Source: Piper betle (lineage: Eukaryota > Streptophyta > Magnoliopsida > Piperales > Piperaceae). Taken from it: 64,000 bases of DNA. Within the stretch, counting starts at the first letter, position 1, and the number at the start of each line of letters is the position of its first letter. A program made the position numbers and the translations under genes. Below are positions 13,311 to 24,200 of this stretch, one piece after another. The stretch is from contig JAURVB010004862.1 in the NCBI GenBank assembly GCA_033002965.1, positions 1 to 64,000 on the forward strand. The letters are read 5' to 3'. Under the pieces are notes generated by a model. The model was given only the letters and a program-made list of their open reading frames with translations, was not told where the DNA came from and searched no databases.

Positions 13311-14799
13311 ATATATCCTATTGAAATTTGGAGGCATGAACCTAAACTCTCTAAGGAGTCCAATGAATCAAGAATCACGTAAAATGAAGTTTGGAAGGGA
13401 GAATTATGATTTTTACAATTTGGTTGTTGAAACTTGAAATTCATAGACATGGGTGTTAGACACGAAACATCTTTTAGATGGATTGGTCCAGACCAATCAC
13501 ATGGTCCATCAGAATATTAAGTCTTAATACTTACTAGATTAATTCGATGGGGCTTGAGGAATGGTGAAACAAGCTGGATAAGGACTTAGCAGAATGAATC
13601 CCATTTCACCAACAGATGTTCATCATGATAGGACCAGCAAATAATGAAGTTAGATAATTATCTTTAATCGATAGGTTAATTTAAACCGAGCCAAGCATAT
13701 ATAGAAATATTCTTGCACCGATATTGTTCCTAGGGGTCATTTATGGTAAAGATTATGGACTAAGTCCAACGTATACTAGACGTTCTAGACCAAGTAGGAA
13801 AATTATGAGGAAGTGGATACCTAAATGATTAATGAGTTTAGTAAACGGGTAGAGCTCCTAAGAAATTCTACCCCAAAAATAATGTCCTCGTCCTCTCTCC
13901 CTCTTCCTTGGATATTCTCCTTTATCCTCTTCCTCTTCTTCTCTTCCCTCTGGAGGAAATCATCTTCCATCCCTTTTCCATGGAGATTTAATGGGTTTGG
14001 CAAAAGTTCTTCATTGATTTGCAAAGGATGGAGAATTAGGAGTTGAGATCTAGGAATGATTAGAAAAAATGTCACTAATTATGATCTAGATCTTAATTTC
14101 TAGTAGATCATGCATACATATCATTCATCATGATGTTATAGAGTTTGTGGAAGTGAATCATATGTGGTTTGTGCAAGTTCATGTTTTCGTTTAAATTTCA
14201 TGAAAGATGTATGTAGAATTTAAGAGATCCCAGGTTTGGCGAAAAATTTATTGATTAAAGAAATTAACCGAGTTGGATTAGGTTGTCTAAATCAAATACA
14301 ACATCTTTGAAAAATTCATATATATTGGAATATGTATTAGACAATTCTGAAACTTTCTAGACATAAACTAGACTTCTTAAGGCATTCAACAAAAAGAATC
14401 ATGTAAAAATGAGTTCTAGAGAATGAGATATGACCGTTTTAAATTAATCTTATGACCTACTTATTAGATGATGTTGTGAAGGGTAGAATTAACTTTTTAC
14501 GAATCTATAAATTAAGATAATTTTATTGTGACTAAATTATGGAGAATAATAAGGTTTGGAATGATGTTTTGGAGATGTAGAACTCCTAATTAAGGTAGTA
14601 TTAAGAAGTAGACATTCCTTTTGGATAAATACAAGTCATATTAGGATTTAATTAATTAATTGGAGTAAAATACTAAAAATACCCCTAGTTAATGGTGTAA
14701 TCTTTATATAAGTGTAGAGAGAGGTCGGCCCCTCTCTATCTTTTAAAAGCAATTGATGTCAATAGAGGAGAATAGGGCTTGCTTGGTTTTCTGGCGAGC
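13311..14799 (+). repeat. Unclassified LTR-like sequence
   Basis: Segments near 13320-13430 and 14335-14450 look like diverged copies of one another: both have a run resembling 'aact...ctaaggagtccaa' followed by 'cacgtaaaatgaag'. A pyrimidine-rich leader lies at 13885-13965. These are features of plant gypsy LTRs, but no ends, primer site or coding region could be fixed. Confidence 0.35.
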
Positions 14800-15000
14800 T
14801 GTTGCCTCCACCGACCATGTTGATGTCGTAGATGCGTTGGGCTCACAGAGCCAGTGCCAATAGTGTCCCATACCACCACTATCCTATCAGTAGCCGCCAT
14901 TGGCAATTGTCACCGGAAAAATGCCGGAAAGCCACTGGAAAACCATCAAAACCCGCCGGCAAACCACTGAAACCCGCCGAAAAATCGGATGCGCTGGAAT

Positions 15001-15146
15001 TTGCCGGATCTTTCACCAAACTCATCTAGTCGAACCCGATCGACCTTCGGGCACCGCAGAGTGCCAAATTTGATCTACGAGACGCGCAACAAAACCCTAG
15101 CTGTCATCGATTGCCGACGACGTGAGGTATAATTACTTTTAATTTA
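15001..15146 (+). repeat. Unfilled copy of a 146-bp tandem duplication
   Basis: This 146-bp segment (TTGCCGGATCTTTCACC to TAATTTA) is repeated at 15147-15195 plus 17570-17666, where the composite splits the second copy. The uninterrupted CTTCG of this first copy is at 15045-15049. It therefore shows the target before insertion. Confidence 0.9.
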
Positions 15147-15588
15147 TTGCCAGATCTTTCACCAAACTCATCTAGTCGAACCCGATCGACCTTCGTGTAA
15201 CGACCCGCCATTTTTCACGATATTGTGGGCCTAGCTGGCCAGGTGTTACTCTCAATTAAGTAAATATGACTAACATTTTTTATTTAACAAAAACATATAT
15301 AAAGATCCCACAGTCTTGGACCGTTTCCCAGCAGCCACACTTGTTTCTCAATTAAATAAAAAAAGGAGTCCTCATATTTATTTTGCTCCATACTCTGGAT
15401 GTCAATCACCTAATCTCGTATCTGCATACCTGCGGAGGCAATTCCGCGTTAGTGATTACAACACTAAGTAGTATAATAGATAAAACAAGACAAGTACATT
15501 CCACTATTTCCTTATGTTTATTTTAATATGCGGTGGAGCGATTCCGCTATACTCCAAAACAATGCGGAGGAGGTATCCGCTGTGATCC

Positions 15589-16050
15589 GCACACCCCGGC
15601 CGTAGCCTTTTTTGTGGGGAGGCTACCACTACCGTCTCCAGTGCCAGTGCCTCACACACCCCGGCCGTAGCCTTTTTGTGGGGTTGCTATCACTGCACTC
15701 GGGTGATTGCTATACCCCGTTTGTGGGGAAGCTCTCACTATCAATTCTAGTGTCAGTGCCTCGCACACCCCGGCCGTAGCCTTTTTATGGGGAGGCTATC
15801 ACTGCACTCCAGTGCCAATGCCTTGCACACCCCGGCCGTAGCCTTTTTGTGGGGAGGCTATCACTGCACTCAGATGATTGCTATGCCCCATTTGTGGGGA
15901 AGCTCTCACTACCAATTCTAGTGCCAGTGCCTCACACACCCCGGCCGTAGCCTTTTTATGGGGCAGCTATCACTGCACTCCAGTGCGATGGAGGAATCGT
16001 TGTGCCTCACTCATCCCGGCCGTAGCCTTTTTATGGGGTGGCTATCACTA
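15589..16050 (-). repeat. Minisatellite inside the E-type LTR
   Basis: Units carry the core ACACCCCGGCCGTAGCC followed by TTTTTATGGGG or TTTTTGTGGGG, with spacers such as 'actccagtgccagtgcctc'. Long and short unit types alternate. It is the reverse of the arrays at 40235-40869 and 47785-48412. Short open frames across it are by-products of the repeat. Confidence 0.9.
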
Positions 16051-16350
16051 CTCCAAAACAATGTCGATGCATTACAAAATTCACGTACATAACACGACCC
16101 AGTGTCGGACTGAGTCAATTCATTGACCCCGGTTGCACTCGGTGCATGGTAGTCGAATCTGGGCTCAGGCCGACCTAGGCTACCAACAAGGAAAGTATGA
16201 TGTTCTATCTATTATACGTACCTGATTTGTGATTACGTCTGACTGTGACCCGTGAACCCTAATACAGTAATGGGGAGGTCGCCTGGGACGGAGATGAGGG
16301 ATGAAATACTCCCTCCTCCTGCATATATATACACTTCAACCATTCCCTCC

Positions 16351-16518
16351 ATTAAATTCTCATACCCCATCATCCATTGGTATTTCCTAGGTTCAACGAC
16401 CCCTTCATTAAATTCTCACACCCCATCATCCATTGGTATTTCCTAGGTTCAACGACCCCTTCATTAAATTCTCACACCCCATCATCCATTGGTATTTCCT
16501 AGGTTCAACGACCCCTTC
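16351..16518 (-). repeat. Three tandem copies of a 56-bp repeat
   Basis: ATTAAATTCT recurs at 16351, 16407 and 16463, giving a period of exactly 56 bp. Each unit includes CCCCATCATCCATTGG and CTAGGTTCAACGACCCC. The same unit occurs in the opposite orientation at 63262-63410. Confidence 0.9.
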
Positions 16519-16817
16519 TCCTTTTATAAAGAATAAATGACGGCTAGGGTTTGTGGAAGCACCCTTTCACCATAATTCCTTTAACCGGGTAATTGGGTAA
16601 TTAACACGGTTCACTTAACCTTTCCACTCAACCTCTTAAATGGTATGGTTCACTTTACTAGTTTAAACGGTTAAATGGTATGGTTTACTTAACCGGGTAA
16701 AAATACTTAACCGGTTAACTAATACTTTCCACTTGACCAGGTAATTAATAATTAACCGGGTAGCGGGTAAATAATTTAAACAAATTCATGGATACCAATG
16801 TTCGATCCCACCGCGTC

Positions 16818-16818
<1 letters not shown>

Positions 16819-16855
<37 letters not shown>
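16819..16855. repeat. (TA)n microsatellite
   Basis: About 17 TA units lie near the start of the reversed E-type LTR, between CCGCGTCGA and TTTTCCGGG. The equivalent position in element E holds an AAT microsatellite (38574-38618 and 46193-46204). Confidence 0.95.
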
Positions 16856-16858
<3 letters not shown>

Positions 16859-16911
16859 CCGGGTCTTTACAAATGGTATCAAAGTCGACCTAGTTCCGTG
16901 TTAGATGGTGG

Positions 16912-17056
16912 GATGGACTAGGGACGTTGGCTAGGCTGCCGGTCACGGGCCAAAAAGGTCGTGGGCTGGGGTTAGCAACGGGCCAAGACTAGAAACGTTG
17001 GCTAGGCTGCCGGTCACGGGCCAGAAAGGACGTGGGCTGGGGCTAGCAACGGGCCA
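16912..17056 (+). repeat. 71-bp tandem duplication in TRIM internal-1
   Basis: Two successive units each contain GTTGGCTAGGCTGCCGG, GTCACGGGCC and GCAACGGGCCAAGA. Internal-2 has one. The unit length accounts for the difference between the two internal regions (228 versus 157 bp). Confidence 0.8.
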
Positions 17057-17099
17057 AGAATAGGCATTTCGGGGACGAAATTTCCTAAGGTGGGTGGAT

Positions 17100-17253
17100 T
17101 GTGAGATCCCTCAACTTAGTCCCACATCTAATACCTACTGGGAGAAGATCCAGTTTATAAGTGGGAATGGACTATAGATCTTTAACTTCCGCGGTACCCA
17201 TTTTAAAGAAATGACTTGGCCCATTACGTTGCACTTTGGGCTGGGTCGTTACA
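17100..17253 (+). repeat. TRIM LTR, middle copy
   Basis: This 154-bp repeat starts TGTGAGATCCCTCAAC and ends GGCTGGGTCGTTACA. It pairs with 17411-17564 with only a few substitutions. Confidence 0.9.
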
Positions 17254-17410
17254 GGTGGTATCAGAGCCGACCTGGTTCCGTGTTAGATGGTGGGCTGGAT
17301 TAGAAACGTTGGCTACGCTGCCGGTAATGGGCCAGAAAGGTCGTGGGTTGGGGCTAGCAACTGGCCAAAAATAGGCATTTCAGGGACGAAATTCTCTAAG
17401 GTGGGTGGAT

Positions 17411-17564
17411 TATGAGATCCCTCAACTTAGTCCCACATCTAATACCTACTGGGAGAAGATCATGTTTATAAGTGAGAATGGACTAGAGATTTTTCACTTC
17501 TGGGGTACCCATTTTAAAGAAATGACTTGGCCCATTACGTTGCACTTTGGGCTGGGTCGTTACA
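17411..17564 (+). repeat. TRIM LTR, right copy
   Basis: This 154-bp repeat starts TATGAGATCCCTCAAC (the TG start mutated to TA) and ends GTCGTTACA. The duplicated target CTTCG follows at once. Confidence 0.9.
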
Positions 17565-19440
17565 CTTCGGGCACTGCCAAGTGCCAAATTTGATTTACGG
17601 GACGCACAACAAAACCCTAGCTGTCATCGATTGCCGATGATGTGAGGTATAATTACTTCCAATTTAATTATTTAAAATTGATAATTATTAGCACGACATG
17701 CTAGGATTGATTGCTTGATATGATGAATGCCTGATTGTGAATGAAGTGATGATCTGCATGATTTGATTAATAGTGAATAAATGCTAGTGATCTAATTACG
17801 TAAATTAAATCTGAGCAAGCTAATCGACTACAACGTTACTTAGAAAAACATAACAAAATTGGTATGAACAGGATGAGTTAGAATTATTTTTACACTGATG
17901 ATTGTTGATTGTGATGGATAATGATTGTGATGAGTGTGATGTTCATGATGAGTTTGATGCATCATTCATTTAGCTGGAGTTAGCTTCTAGATTTGATATG
18001 TAGGTATGGAGTAGGAGCTCACCGCCTAGGCATGAGGACACGCTTGGAGCTTCTGCCAGGTGCATTTAGAACTTGCTCTCGATTTATTGTCTCATTCAAT
18101 CGTGTTTTGTTTAGAACAGGAAAGAGGATGTGTCTAGTGGTGGATTTATCGTATCCCACTCCACACGGGCCATTTAGCCGATCGTATTTTCTGTATTAAT
18201 AATCCTCAAGGATGAGATCCCTCGAGATTGTTTTTCAAACTCAGATCTAGCTCACGATGCCTTCGGACCTATTATATTGAAATCCCTACCCATGCCTATG
18301 TATATATAGTTTTTGCATTTTTAGTGAGATGTGAGACGAGAGAAATTGACAGCCACATCTTGAGATAGTGCATGTGTTTGTCAAAGCAAGCTCTGGAACT
18401 AGTGAGCATCCACTCCATTCCCGAGGGATCCTGATAACTCCACCTTTGAGTTCCTCAAACTCGGAGAAGTGTGGAGGTTTATGGGTATTACTGTGCGGTG
18501 CATGTCTAGACTTGTGACGTAAAAGGATACTGAAGGCACATGAGTAAGAGCACTCGACCTCTATACTCAGGGCCAGGAGTAACACGGAGGATGTAGAGGG
18601 CTGAGAGGAAAGAGAATAATTTTCCTGCAAAAAGGGATAGTTTAAATGACCAATGAAAGAGAATGTTATGGAAAGTGAATGATATGGAAATGGGATGCTG
18701 CCGCCCAAGGTCGATGGCTCCCATTATTACCCTTATGAGAGTTCTTGAGGAAGTAAATGAGGTTTTTATTCAACAGGAGGGTTAGCTCTCCTGTATCAGA
18801 TTGATATTAGTTATTTCTAGCCCGATAACGCTCATTACTAACATATTTTTATTATATATGTATGTGAGAACCATGAGGGATGAGCACTGTGGGACGGTGG
18901 AGGAGCAGTATTGAATCCTGTGCACATGTACCTGTCAACTATAATTGGTGAAGTGTTGAACTATGTGGACAATGAATTTGAATGTTATTATGTAAACTAT
19001 TATAGATATTATGCATGTGAATGAAAATGAAAAGTTGTAAATGAATAGGGTGAGCTACGGAGTGAGGATCATGTAGTGTTTGCATTGTGCTTTCGATTTT
19101 TATCGTTATAAATATATAATGTTATTGTTGACAGGGTGGCCTCGATTGCACTTTTAAGGGAAACTCTATCTGTTTTATTTTTATTTTAAAATAGATATTT
19201 CTTTTAAACTTCTGTTCCATAGGTTTGCTTGTGTTCTTGTTTGCTCATCATAGCATGCATGTAGGACTACGTTAAAACCCAAGCATCTCATCCATGCTTT
19301 GCATGCTACATCATTATCTTGAGACACCGAGGGTAGATCTGGGTCGGCCTAACCGAATCCAATAGATTATCAAATGGTTTGGTCACTAGTAAGATTTTCC
19401 AGTTGGTTCACAAGTGAACCGAAATGGGGTGTTATAGAAG

Positions 19441-19452
19441 TGGTATCATGAT
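19441..19452 (+). other. Primer-binding-site relic after LTR A
   Basis: TGGTATCATGAT keeps the first eight bases of TGGTATCAGAGC. It lies four bases after the LTR end at 19436, which makes that LTR a 5' LTR whose internal region has been lost or overwritten. Confidence 0.6.
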
Positions 19453-19549
19453 GATTGTTACATGGTTGATGCCGACGTGGTTGGCGGAGGCTAGGGCTTC
19501 CTTGTCGGTTCCATCTTCTGTGTTCAAGTCCGAGTGTGTTCACATAGTA

Positions 19550-20393
19550 GGTCATGTGCTGAGTGTTGTATCAGATCTATGTATTGGATTGTATGATAAT
19601 GTATTTTGGGATTATAGGACTGATGTATTTTGGGTGCTACAATTTATGTGATGTATGTATTATGTTGTGGTGGGTGGCCTAAATCCTTTATATTGTGATG
19701 GTCCTGTTGGCATGATGTGTGCCTTGTTGGTTTATTTTATTATTCTCATGCAGGATGTTAACTTTGGACCACTCTAACAATCATTTGTAGGGTACATAAG
19801 CCTCAAATTCCTCGAACATGACAAGGAGCAATTAAGGTATGCAAAATGTATGTTGTTGTAGCCATATGTGTGTGACATAGAAACAAGGACCAAAGGAGGT
19901 TACGGTTCATACTACTTGAAGGGTTCATGTGAAGACTGAGTGTTAGGGTATGATGCCCTGACACGCTATGATTCCCTGCATATTTAATTTTATTTTGCTG
20001 AGTATGTGGAACAAGTAACCACAATTGAGTGTTTATCTTACTGCAAGAACATCATATAATAATAAGTTGCCGAACAAAAGGTTGGAACTAAGTATAAGAA
20101 CCGGATCACGCATCCACATTGTGAAAATCTTAACCTCTTAGCTGCGTTGACGGTGTTGCTTTCGTGTAGCTCAAAGTGATCATTGCATGTGTAAATCCAC
20201 CCTCTTAGCTGCAAGGGAGGTTCAACCTCTCTTATAGCTTGGAGCACTCTTAGGAGCCTTTAGTGTAAGAGCCTTCTTATGGTAGTATGATCAGCATGCA
20301 TTGTATAAAAATTTCATTAGGTGTTCATCTTAAGTCTCCTTAAGGTGTTCATCAAGATTTGTCATGCTCCTCAGGCCGAATTGGGGTGTTACA
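19550..20393 (+). repeat. B-type LTR, 3' part only
   Basis: It aligns with 12390-13310 and, from about 19640, with 4889-5671, and ends TTGGGGTGTTACA at 20393. A primer site follows. The left part of the LTR is absent, and the sequence before 19550 belongs to the remains of the A element. The exact left edge is approximate. Confidence 0.75.
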
Positions 20394-20396
20394 ACT

Positions 20397-20408
20397 TGGT
20401 ATCAAACC
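20397..20408 (+). other. Primer-binding site of the second B element
   Basis: TGGTATCAAACC sits three bases after the LTR end and is close to the initiator tRNA-Met complement. It shows that the element to the right is in + orientation. Confidence 0.75.
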
Positions 20409-21229
20409 GACTTTTGGATTATTAAGACAACTAACCTTGAGAATGAGAGGTGTATGTTACACATGATGTGTGGTATGATATGATTGTTGTACAGCTGTAT
20501 GTTTGGTAAAATTGTGGCATGTTTACATTATGGTTGAGTTACGTTATGGTACTACCCATGAGCTAATCCACAGCCTCGTTGGTAGGTATGTTTCTACTTC
20601 TTATGTGTTTGGTTTGTGTGTTATGTTATGAGTTTTTACATGGGCCTATATGCATGGCATAGATGGAGATCAACTGTTATGTTTAAGACCAACTAGACTT
20701 AGGGCCAGTAGTGATAAGTATGTGAAAAGATTAACCAAAATTCTTATCATAAAAAGCTTTAACTATGCCTAGAGTCATGCTACAGATAGACCAAGAGATG
20801 ATGGAACTAGATAAGTATTGACCAAGCGATATAGGGAATGATAGAGTGAAAACCCCTAACCCCCCTTTCCATTTCCTTCTTCTCTCTCTCCTTCTTCTAT
20901 TTCTTTCTCTCTCTCTCCTTCTATTTCTTTCTTTCTCCCTTGTCCTTCTCTACTACATCCCCTTTAGACAACCTTCTGCATCCTTCACCCTCCATTATTG
21001 TGTCTTGGAAGAAGTTGTACAAAAGGACATCCTGATAATGTCCCTATGTATGAATGAGTTATTAATGGGTTTTGTTCTAGATTGTCATATCAATATGATT
21101 ATGTACTTCCCATGATGATAATAGAGTTACTCTATTAGGAAAAAGATAAAATAATAATTACATGCTAGGTATAGAATTTTAAACCTAGATGTTCAAAAAT
21201 TATCTACTAATAAGGCCGAGGTGATAGGT

Positions 21230-24200
21230 TGTAACACCCCAAATTTGGTTCACTATTAAACGCGAACTAGAAGTGTTACAAGAGTCCAAACCAACTTTCA
21301 AATACAATTAATTTGGTCGACCTGAACTTAAGTGGAAGGGATGTACTCTATGTGTCATAAGATGAAAGAACACCAATATGAGTGTATGAAATGCACAACC
21401 TAGCAGGATGCTACGTACATGATATGATAATTAAATAATCACACCAATTGATTAAACATTATTAAAATTTGTAAATAAACGAATAGAGCTTCTCCTAAAA
21501 GTGCAATAAGGGAACCACCATGTCCATCATATACCACAAACTATATAAAAAAATTGCAAGATATATCATCACATTCTGCAACACAACAATTTCTATATTA
21601 TAATCCATGATTGGGTCTTGATCCATCTGCTATTCACATTAACTTGATGGGAAGTTTACTAACTTATTCACAAAAGTGTCATTATCATTGAAATCAAAAC
21701 ATCATTAACAAAAACAAGATAACCATGCATCATCAAAATATTTCATCAAAAGTTTTACAAATTAACCAGCATCACAATAAAACGTCCTATTGTCAGGCAT
21801 GTGTGTGTGTAAGGATGTCATTGCTCATTTGTCAAGTCTAGCATTGTGTCTAATGCTCACCTATATATATAATAGAAAACCATCAGCAACGGTTGTCAGT
21901 GGTCCATAAAATAACTAATATTATACTGTCAATGAGAGCTAACTCTTATGATACGAAAATATTTATATACTTCATAACAACTCTCATAAGGGTAACTACT
22001 GAGGAGCCATCGAGATATAGTGTAGATAGCATCCTGAAACTAACTGGCTTGATGCCTCTCTCAACATTTTTTCATTTTTTTGGTCCCTCATGACTACTAG
22101 TATATCTTAAAGCCCCTTTGATCCTTCATATATCTCCTCGCCCTGAGCACGAAGGATGAGTACTCTCAGGTAGTCGCCCTCAATACCCTTTGAACCACAT
22201 GTCTGGATGTGTACTGTATTAAACAGTACCTGTAAACCCTCACATTTCTCCGGGTGTGAGGAACTCAAAGCACGGAGTTGTCAGGATCCCTCAAGAATGG
22301 AACAACCCTCTCACTAATCAAGAGCCTGCTGTGACTAGCTCGTGCACCAGCACATGGTACGTGCAAGTCGGGTTAACCATCTCTTGTCTCACTAAAAAGT
22401 CAACAATATCATATATAAGCCTGGAAAAGGATTTAATATTATAGGCCCGAAGGCAACTTGCACTGGATCTTGTTTTCGAAATCAGACTCGAGGGATCTCA
22501 TCCTCAAGGGTTATTAATGCAGAAAATTATTCGTTAAAATGGCCCATGTTAAGTGGATCCAATAAATCGACCACTTAACACGTCCTATAACGTACAATCA
22601 AAACAACAATAGAAGAGATCGACAAACAAGAGTACAAGTCATAAACAGACTAGGTAGAAGCTACAAGTGTGGTCTTGCGCATGTGCGGTGAGCTCCTACA
22701 CTGAGCCTACACAAACAAAACTAAATACTAACGCCCATGTACACCCATATGATTAATGAATTATATGATGGATAAATCAAACAACACTATGACAATCATG
22801 TATATCCTAATCAATCCAAACAATCCCTAATCATGTCAACAATATAAACATGTACGACTATATGATATCGAGATCGCATACAACACTCAACAAGGTAAGG
22901 TAATCCTAATAATCAAGTCATACATGTATGATAAACCTGTAATTAATTCCATATCATGGTAATGCAATTAAATTTAAACATTATCCCTAATCACAATCTG
23001 ACTATTATCATGTTACAATCGCAACAATTATTACTTAATTATATGAATGAACATTCCTAGGGGATCATGTCATCAACATCACAAATTCATTTATATGTAA
23101 TTAAATATATTAATTAACTTAATAAAGATCATGATTCTGATAGTCAACCTAATACCAAATTCTCATAATTCAAATATTTATTTATAATTATATCAACAGT
23201 TCCAAAACAATCTTAATAATATTTAATAAAATTAGCATTCTTTTGGGTCCATCATACATAGTTAATAAAGCAAACCTAAATTCACATACATGCAATCTGT
23301 AATGAACCACCTTTTTGAGCCATAAGCCAAGTGTTTAAATTAATTTTCTATTAATTTTCAACATCTTAAATAAATCCATGACGTAAAATTCTATTTTAGT
23401 TGTACAAATTAAATTCATACTCAAGGAAGTAGTTAAAGTTCAAATTCTAAGTCATGCCATGAAATAAAATATAATACAAACTCGGAATAATTTAAGGCCT
23501 ATGAAACAAACCAAAATCCCACTTCCATGCAAACACCCTAAAAGTATAATATATAAGAAAAAAATAATAGTCTAATAATAGAGTCTTTCAATATCCCGAC
23601 TTTACCTATCTTTCCATAATGTTCATACCTGCGAAAGCAATTCCACATTAGTGATAAAAGGACTAAGTCATATAATTACAAGAAACAAATTGATATATTC
23701 CACAACATCTGAGTTTGAGTCTTTTAGTGGATATGAGCCTACGCCGAAGTTCTTATTATGCCGGGAGGGGTGGCCGCCCCATCCAGCTACAATCTCATGT
23801 ATGCAAACACACGCTACGTGGTCCATAGCCTGTAGTTACTGATATTTATCATTGACTCACCCTCTCGGTATCACAAGTGCATAATGAGTCGTCTTGCGCC
23901 ACTGCGCCCTGTCACCCCGTCGGCATGGGGGCAGCTATTTAATCTTTCATGAAGTTAAAGTGTGCGGCCCCATGTCGGACTAAGTCAATTCTTTGACCAC
24001 AGTTACACTCAGCACATGGTGGTCAAATGTGGGCTTAGGCCGACCAAGGCTGCCAAATTGGAATATATAATATTTCGAGTAATTATACAAATCTGGAATT
24101 GTGATGAGGCACCCGCAACTACAACACATAATCCTACTATAAATGAAACTTCTCTAAAGCCTTCGCTTTGTGAGCTAAATGTGCTCTCAAACTATCAAGA

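Larger units (their letters stand above)
15196..16871 (-). repeat. E-type LTR, reverse orientation
   Basis: Read on the minus strand it begins TGTAAAGACCCGGAAAAT, like the LTRs of element E, and ends GGGTCGTTACA. At 1676 bp it is shorter than E's 2.6-2.7 kb LTRs. It keeps the GGCTACGGCCGGGG minisatellite (15589-16050) and the GTGGGATCGAAC landmark (16802-16813), but has its own 56-bp repeat block (16351-16518), which element E lacks and 63262-63410 shares. It is thus a second E subtype. Confidence 0.85.
15196..17564. mobile_element. Composite insertion: reversed E-type LTR joined to a TRIM
   Basis: The insertion is bounded by CTTCG at 15191-15195 and CTTCG at 17565-17569. Its left part (15196-16871) is an E-type LTR in reverse. 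Its right part (16872-17564) is a TRIM with the order internal, LTR, internal, LTR. The outer ends are inverted repeats: TGTAACGACCC on the left and GGGTCGTTACA on the right. The reversed LTR alone has no matching duplication, since AATGG follows 16871. The pair therefore appears to have integrated as one unit. The adjacent duplicate at 15001-15146 is the empty site. Confidence 0.8.
16872..17564 (+). mobile_element. TRIM-type miniature LTR retroelement, tandem, left LTR missing
   Basis: The order is internal-1 (16872-17099), LTR (17100-17253), internal-2 (17254-17410), LTR (17411-17564). Both LTRs are 154 bp. They begin TGTGAGATCC or TATGAGATCC and end CTGGGTCGTTACA. Each internal part opens with a primer site (TGGTATCAAAGTC; TGGTATCAGAGCC) and closes with a pre-polypurine block (GGGACGAAATT...GGTGGGTGGA). 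There is no coding capacity. Internal-1 is 71 bp longer because of a tandem duplication. A solitary LTR-E end stands where the leftmost LTR should be. It would depend on enzymes from another element for movement. Confidence 0.85.
14800..19436 (+). repeat. LTR family A, 3' part, split by a nested composite
   Basis: From about 14800 (GTCGTAGATGCGTTGGGCTC) the sequence matches LTR A at 62155 onward. It continues through CGCCTAGGCATGAGGAC (about 18025) and GATGAGATCCCTCGAG (about 18211) to the end GGGGTGTTATA at 19436. The last bases correspond to GGGGTGTTACA in the reversed copy, so the terminal CA is mutated. A primer-like site follows at 19441. The insertion at 15196-17564 splits it. The LTR start is missing, replaced by the unrelated sequence before 14800. 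Confidence 0.75.

Noticed and set aside
15196..16871. Reversed E-type LTR as an independent solo-LTR insertion
   Set aside because: The base-adjacent flanks (CTTCG left, AATGG right) do not match; only the composite as a whole has a matching duplication.
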